DNA of 64,000 nucleotides, taken from Bacillus velezensis (GTDB lineage Bacteria; Bacillota; Bacilli; Bacillales; Bacillaceae). A program made the position numbers and the translations under genes. The stretch lies in NCBI RefSeq assembly GCF_001461825.1, contig NZ_LLZC01000018.1, forward strand, positions 62,001 to 126,000. Direction: 5' to 3'. Positions 59,555 through 64,000 of the stretch are shown here, in pieces. The notes beneath the pieces were generated by a model. The model searched no databases. It had not been told where the DNA came from and worked only from the letters and a program-made list of their open reading frames with translations. Position 1 is the first letter of the stretch. Each line of letters starts with the position of its first letter.

Positions 59555-59656
59555 TTGAATTAACAATGTCATCCTGTTAAAATAATTAAAGAAAGCAGAC
59601 ATAATTTTTTTTGGCTATGATGGGACGTTTTTTGTCATAGCGGGACATTTTCTGTC
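59555..59656 (+). promoter_or_regulatory. cggR-gapA promoter and CggR operator
   Basis: TTGAAT (59555-59560), a 17-base spacer and TAAAAT (59578-59583) form the promoter. Downstream, two direct repeats of the form CGGGAC-N6-TGTC stand at 59621-59636 (first base T instead of C) and 59641-59656 with a four-base gap, the exact CggR operator layout. Fructose-1,6-bisphosphate relieves repression. Confidence 0.9.
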
Positions 59657-59685
59657 CAGTATGAATAGGAAGGAACGTTTGAGTC

Positions 59686-60720
59686 ATGAACCAGTTAATA
59701 CAAGCTCAAAAAAAATTATTGCCTGATCTTTTGCTTGTGATGCAGAAAAGATTTGAAATCTTGCAGTATATCAGGCTTACCGAACCGATCGGCCGCAGAA
59801 GTCTTGCAGCCAGTCTCGGATTGACCGAGCGCGTTCTCAGAAGCGAGGTTCAGTTTTTGAAAGAACAGAATCTCATCGATATTAAAACAAACGGCATGAC
59901 AATGACGGAAGAGGGCTACTCACTGCTTTCGATTCTGGAAGATACGATGAAGGATGTTTTAGGATTGACGCTTTTGGAAAAGACATTAAAAGAGCGGCTT
60001 AATCTGAAAGACGCCATTATCGTTTCCGGAGACAGCGACCAATCTCCTTGGGTCAAAAAAGAATTAGGGAGAGCGGCCGTTGCATGTATGAAAAAGAGAT
60101 TTTCAGGCAAAAATATCGTCGCTGTAACCGGCGGTACGACAATTGAAGCCGTCGCCGATATGATGACGCCGGATTCAAAAAACCGCGAGCTCCTGTTTGT
60201 GCCCGCAAGAGGCGGTTTAGGCGAAGATGTGAAAAACCAGGCGAACACCATATGCGCGCATATGGCGGAAAAGGCTTCAGGCACTTACCGGCTTTTGTTC
60301 GTTCCCGGGCAGCTGTCACAAGGCGCCTACTCATCTATTATTGAAGAGCCTTCCGTAAAAGAGGTGCTTCACACGATTAAATCAGCGAGTATGCTCGTTC
60401 ACGGAATCGGCGAAGCTAGAACAATGGCGGAGCGAAGAAACACGCCTTTGGAAGATTTGAAGAAAATAGATGACAATCATGCGGTGACAGAGGCATTCGG
60501 CTACTACTTTAATGCGGACGGAGAAGTCGTTCACAAGGTGCATTCAGTCGGAATGCAGCTTGATGACCTCGATGCCATTCCCGACATTATCGCGGTAGCG
60601 GGCGGATCATCAAAAGCAGAAGCAATCGAAGCTTATTTTAAAAAGCAGCGAAACACGGTTCTCGTCACGGACGAAGGAGCCGCAAAGAAGTTATTAAGGG
60701 ATAACAGTCCCTCAATATAA
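59686..60720 (+). CDS. cggR: central glycolytic genes regulator CggR
   Basis: 344 residues, SorC/DeoR-type: N-terminal helix-turn-helix (RRSLAASLGLTERVLRSEVQ, residues about 37-56) and a sugar-phosphate-binding domain (VAVTGGTTIEAVADMM; VPARGGLGEDVKNQANTICA; GGSSKAEAIEAYFKKQ). Represses the cggR-gapA-pgk-tpi-pgm-eno operon unless fructose-1,6-bisphosphate is bound. Four residues longer at the C-terminus than the B. subtilis protein as I recall it. In B. subtilis the mRNA is cleaved at the end of this gene, separating it from gapA. Confidence 0.96.
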   Translation: MNQLIQAQKKLLPDLLLVMQKRFEILQYIRLTEPIGRRSLAASLGLTERVLRSEVQFLKEQNLIDIKTNGMTMTEEGYSLLSILEDTMKDVLGLTLLEKTLKERLNLKDAIIVSGDSDQSPWVKKELGRAAVACMKKRFSGKNIVAVTGGTTIEAVADMMTPDSKNRELLFVPARGGLGEDVKNQANTICAHMAEKASGTYRLLFVPGQLSQGAYSSIIEEPSVKEVLHTIKSASMLVHGIGEARTMAERRNTPLEDLKKIDDNHAVTEAFGYYFNADGEVVHKVHSVGMQLDDLDAIPDIIAVAGGSSKAEAIEAYFKKQRNTVLVTDEGAAKKLLRDNSPSI

Positions 60721-60753
60721 ATATCTCTCACTTATTTAAAGGAGGAAATAATC

Positions 60754-61761
60754 ATGGCAGTAAAAGTCGGTATTAACGGTTTTGGTCGTATTGGACGTAA
60801 CGTATTCCGCGCAGCATTAAACAATCCTGAAGTTGAGGTAGTAGCGGTTAACGATTTAACAGACGCTAACATGCTTGCTCATCTTTTACAATATGATTCC
60901 GTACACGGAAAATTAGATGCAGAAGTTAAAGTTGACGGCAGCAACCTTGTTGTTAACGGCAAAACAATCGAAGTTTCTGCTGAGCGCGATCCTGCGAAAC
61001 TCAGCTGGGGCAAACAAGGCGTTGAAATCGTAGTTGAATCTACTGGTTTCTTCACAAAACGCGCAGACGCTGCGAAACACTTAGAAGCAGGCGCGAAAAA
61101 AGTTATCATCTCTGCACCTGCTAACGAAGAAGATATCACAATCGTTATGGGTGTTAACGAAGACAAATACGATGCGGCTAACCACCATGTTATCTCTAAC
61201 GCATCTTGCACAACAAACTGCCTTGCGCCGTTTGCAAAAGTACTTAACGACAAATTCGGCATCAAACGCGGTATGATGACAACTGTTCACTCTTACACAA
61301 ACGATCAGCAAATTCTTGATCTTCCGCACAAAGACTACCGTCGTGCGCGTGCAGCAGCTGAAAACATCATTCCTACATCAACTGGTGCTGCTAAAGCAGT
61401 TTCCCTTGTTCTTCCTGAACTGAAAGGCAAACTGAACGGCGGAGCTATGCGTGTGCCGACTCCAAACGTTTCTCTTGTTGACCTAGTTGCTGAACTGAAC
61501 AAAGACGTAACGGCTGAAGACGTAAACGCAGCTCTTAAGGAAGCGGCTGAAGGCGATCTTAAAGGAATCCTTGGCTACAGCGAAGAGCCATTAGTATCCG
61601 GAGACTACAACGGCAATGCTAACTCTTCTACAATCGATGCTCTTTCTACAATGGTTATGGAAGGCAGCATGGTAAAAGTAATCTCTTGGTACGATAACGA
61701 AAGCGGCTACTCTAACCGCGTTGTTGACCTTGCAGCTTACATCGCAAAACAAGGTCTTTAA
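60754..61761 (+). CDS. gapA: glyceraldehyde-3-phosphate dehydrogenase GapA
   Basis: 335 residues, NAD-dependent glycolytic enzyme. NAD-binding [16 protein letters not shown] at the N-terminus, catalytic cysteine in [13 protein letters not shown] (Cys152 region), and the usual [12 protein letters not shown] near the end. Strong ribosome site AAAGGAGG. Codon use is highly biased, as for a major protein. Followed by a 321-base gap with its own promoter and terminator signals. Confidence 0.98.
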   Translation: MAVKVGINGFGRIGRNVFRAALNNPEVEVVAVNDLTDANMLAHLLQYDSVHGKLDAEVKVDGSNLVVNGKTIEVSAERDPAKLSWGKQGVEIVVESTGFFTKRADAAKHLEAGAKKVIISAPANEEDITIVMGVNEDKYDAANHHVISNASCTTNCLAPFAKVLNDKFGIKRGMMTTVHSYTNDQQILDLPHKDYRRARAAAENIIPTSTGAAKAVSLVLPELKGKLNGGAMRVPTPNVSLVDLVAELNKDVTAEDVNAALKEAAEGDLKGILGYSEEPLVSGDYNGNANSSTIDALSTMVMEGSMVKVISWYDNESGYSNRVVDLAAYIAKQGL

Positions 61762-61787
61762 TTCATAGCTCCCGGAAAGGGCCGGAC

Positions 61788-61816
61788 TTGGTTCTTTCGG
61801 ACAGAAACGCTATAAT
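61788..61816 (+). promoter_or_regulatory. promoter-like sequence between gapA and pgk
   Basis: TTGGTT (61788-61793), a 17-base spacer and consensus TATAAT (61811-61816). The strong terminator hairpin begins only about 13 bases downstream, so transcripts from here would mostly be very short. Confidence 0.55.
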
Positions 61817-61825
61817 GAAAGCGGA

Positions 61826-61858
61826 CAAGGGAAGGGGACGGACTCCCTTTCCCTTTTT
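61826..61858 (+). terminator. terminator between gapA and pgk
   Basis: AAGGGAAGGGGA and TCCCTTTCCCTT pair (G-C rich, one wobble) around a five-base loop, followed by T. It would reduce transcription from gapA into pgk. The remaining 220 bases before pgk are GC-rich and show no convincing ORF or further promoter. Confidence 0.82.
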
Positions 61859-62082
61859 CCATGAGAACCGGCTTTCAGAAAGCGCCGGATTGCTGCAGAA
61901 CGTCCGCGTTTTGAAGTTTCCGCGGCACTTTCGTTTTCTGAGCCGCCTGCCCTGGCTCAGAAGACGATCTGCCCCGTGCCCGGAAGCTGCAATCTGCCCC
62001 GCGGCGGAAGCATCATGAGGCGTTTTCACGTTTCACGTTTTTCGTGCTATGCAAACCATTTTGAAGGAGGATCTCCTAAGGC

Positions 62083-64000
<1,918 letters not shown>

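Noticed and set aside
61788..62018. 76-codon ORF in the gapA-pgk gap
   Set aside because: It runs through a promoter and a terminator hairpin, starts without a ribosome site and has an odd, arginine-rich composition.

Overview
The window reads as a Bacillus chromosome of the B. subtilis species complex, most likely the B. amyloliquefaciens/B. velezensis group. Gene order and protein sequences follow the B. subtilis mdx-clpP, pnbA-slrR-eps-sigL, lut, yvb-ara and cggR-gapA-pgk-tpi segments. Several genes I do not recall at this place in B. subtilis 168 are inserted among them. No database search was run; family names come from motifs and recollection.

Layout. 1-7.3 kb: end of the maltodextrin operon (mdxF partial, mdxG, yvdJ, mdxK, malL, pgcM). 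7.3-8 kb: clpP with a CtsR-controlled promoter. 8.1-12.3 kb: an accessory sucrose module (LacI-type regulator, LacY/CscB-type permease, GH32 hydrolase) with a compact operator-promoter-cre region. 12.4-16.7 kb: tRNA-Arg(CCG), then an AT-rich islet with a GHSLGG lipase whose helical domain is C-terminal, a 103-aa helper-like protein and four paralogous short membrane-anchored proteins, mixed with gene relics including the C-terminus of a spo0A copy. 16.8-20 kb: PadR-box phenolic acid decarboxylase operon, a PaiA-like acetyltransferase, a YczE-type membrane protein, a RibD_C reductase and a small membrane protein. 20.1-22.1 kb: pnbA and slrR.

22.2-38.1 kb is the complete epsA-O biofilm exopolysaccharide operon, with SinR-box promoter and the EAR antitermination RNA between epsB and epsC. 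Then come yvfG, sigL (sigma-54), and lactate use: lutP and lutR, an aminotransferase, and lutABC, with the same 15-bp palindrome in front of lutP and lutA. 46.6-47.6 kb holds two IS3-family relics around a small membrane protein gene. 47.6-51.5 kb is a gluconate-type rpiR-kinase-permease cluster. 51.7-56.6 kb has a 52-aa exported peptide gene, the T-box-controlled permease yvbW, yvbV, yvbU and yvbT. 56.7-59.4 kb is araR/araE with AraR operators. The window closes with the central glycolytic operon cggR-gapA-pgk-tpiA (tpiA cut by the window end).

The most interesting locus is the lipase islet at 12.58-16.66 kb. Its architecture (lipase first, LXG-like helices last, small helical partner, neighbouring membrane-anchored paralogues) matches the reverse-domain type VII secretion lipase toxins typified by Staphylococcus aureus TslA, with an apparent fourfold immunity array.
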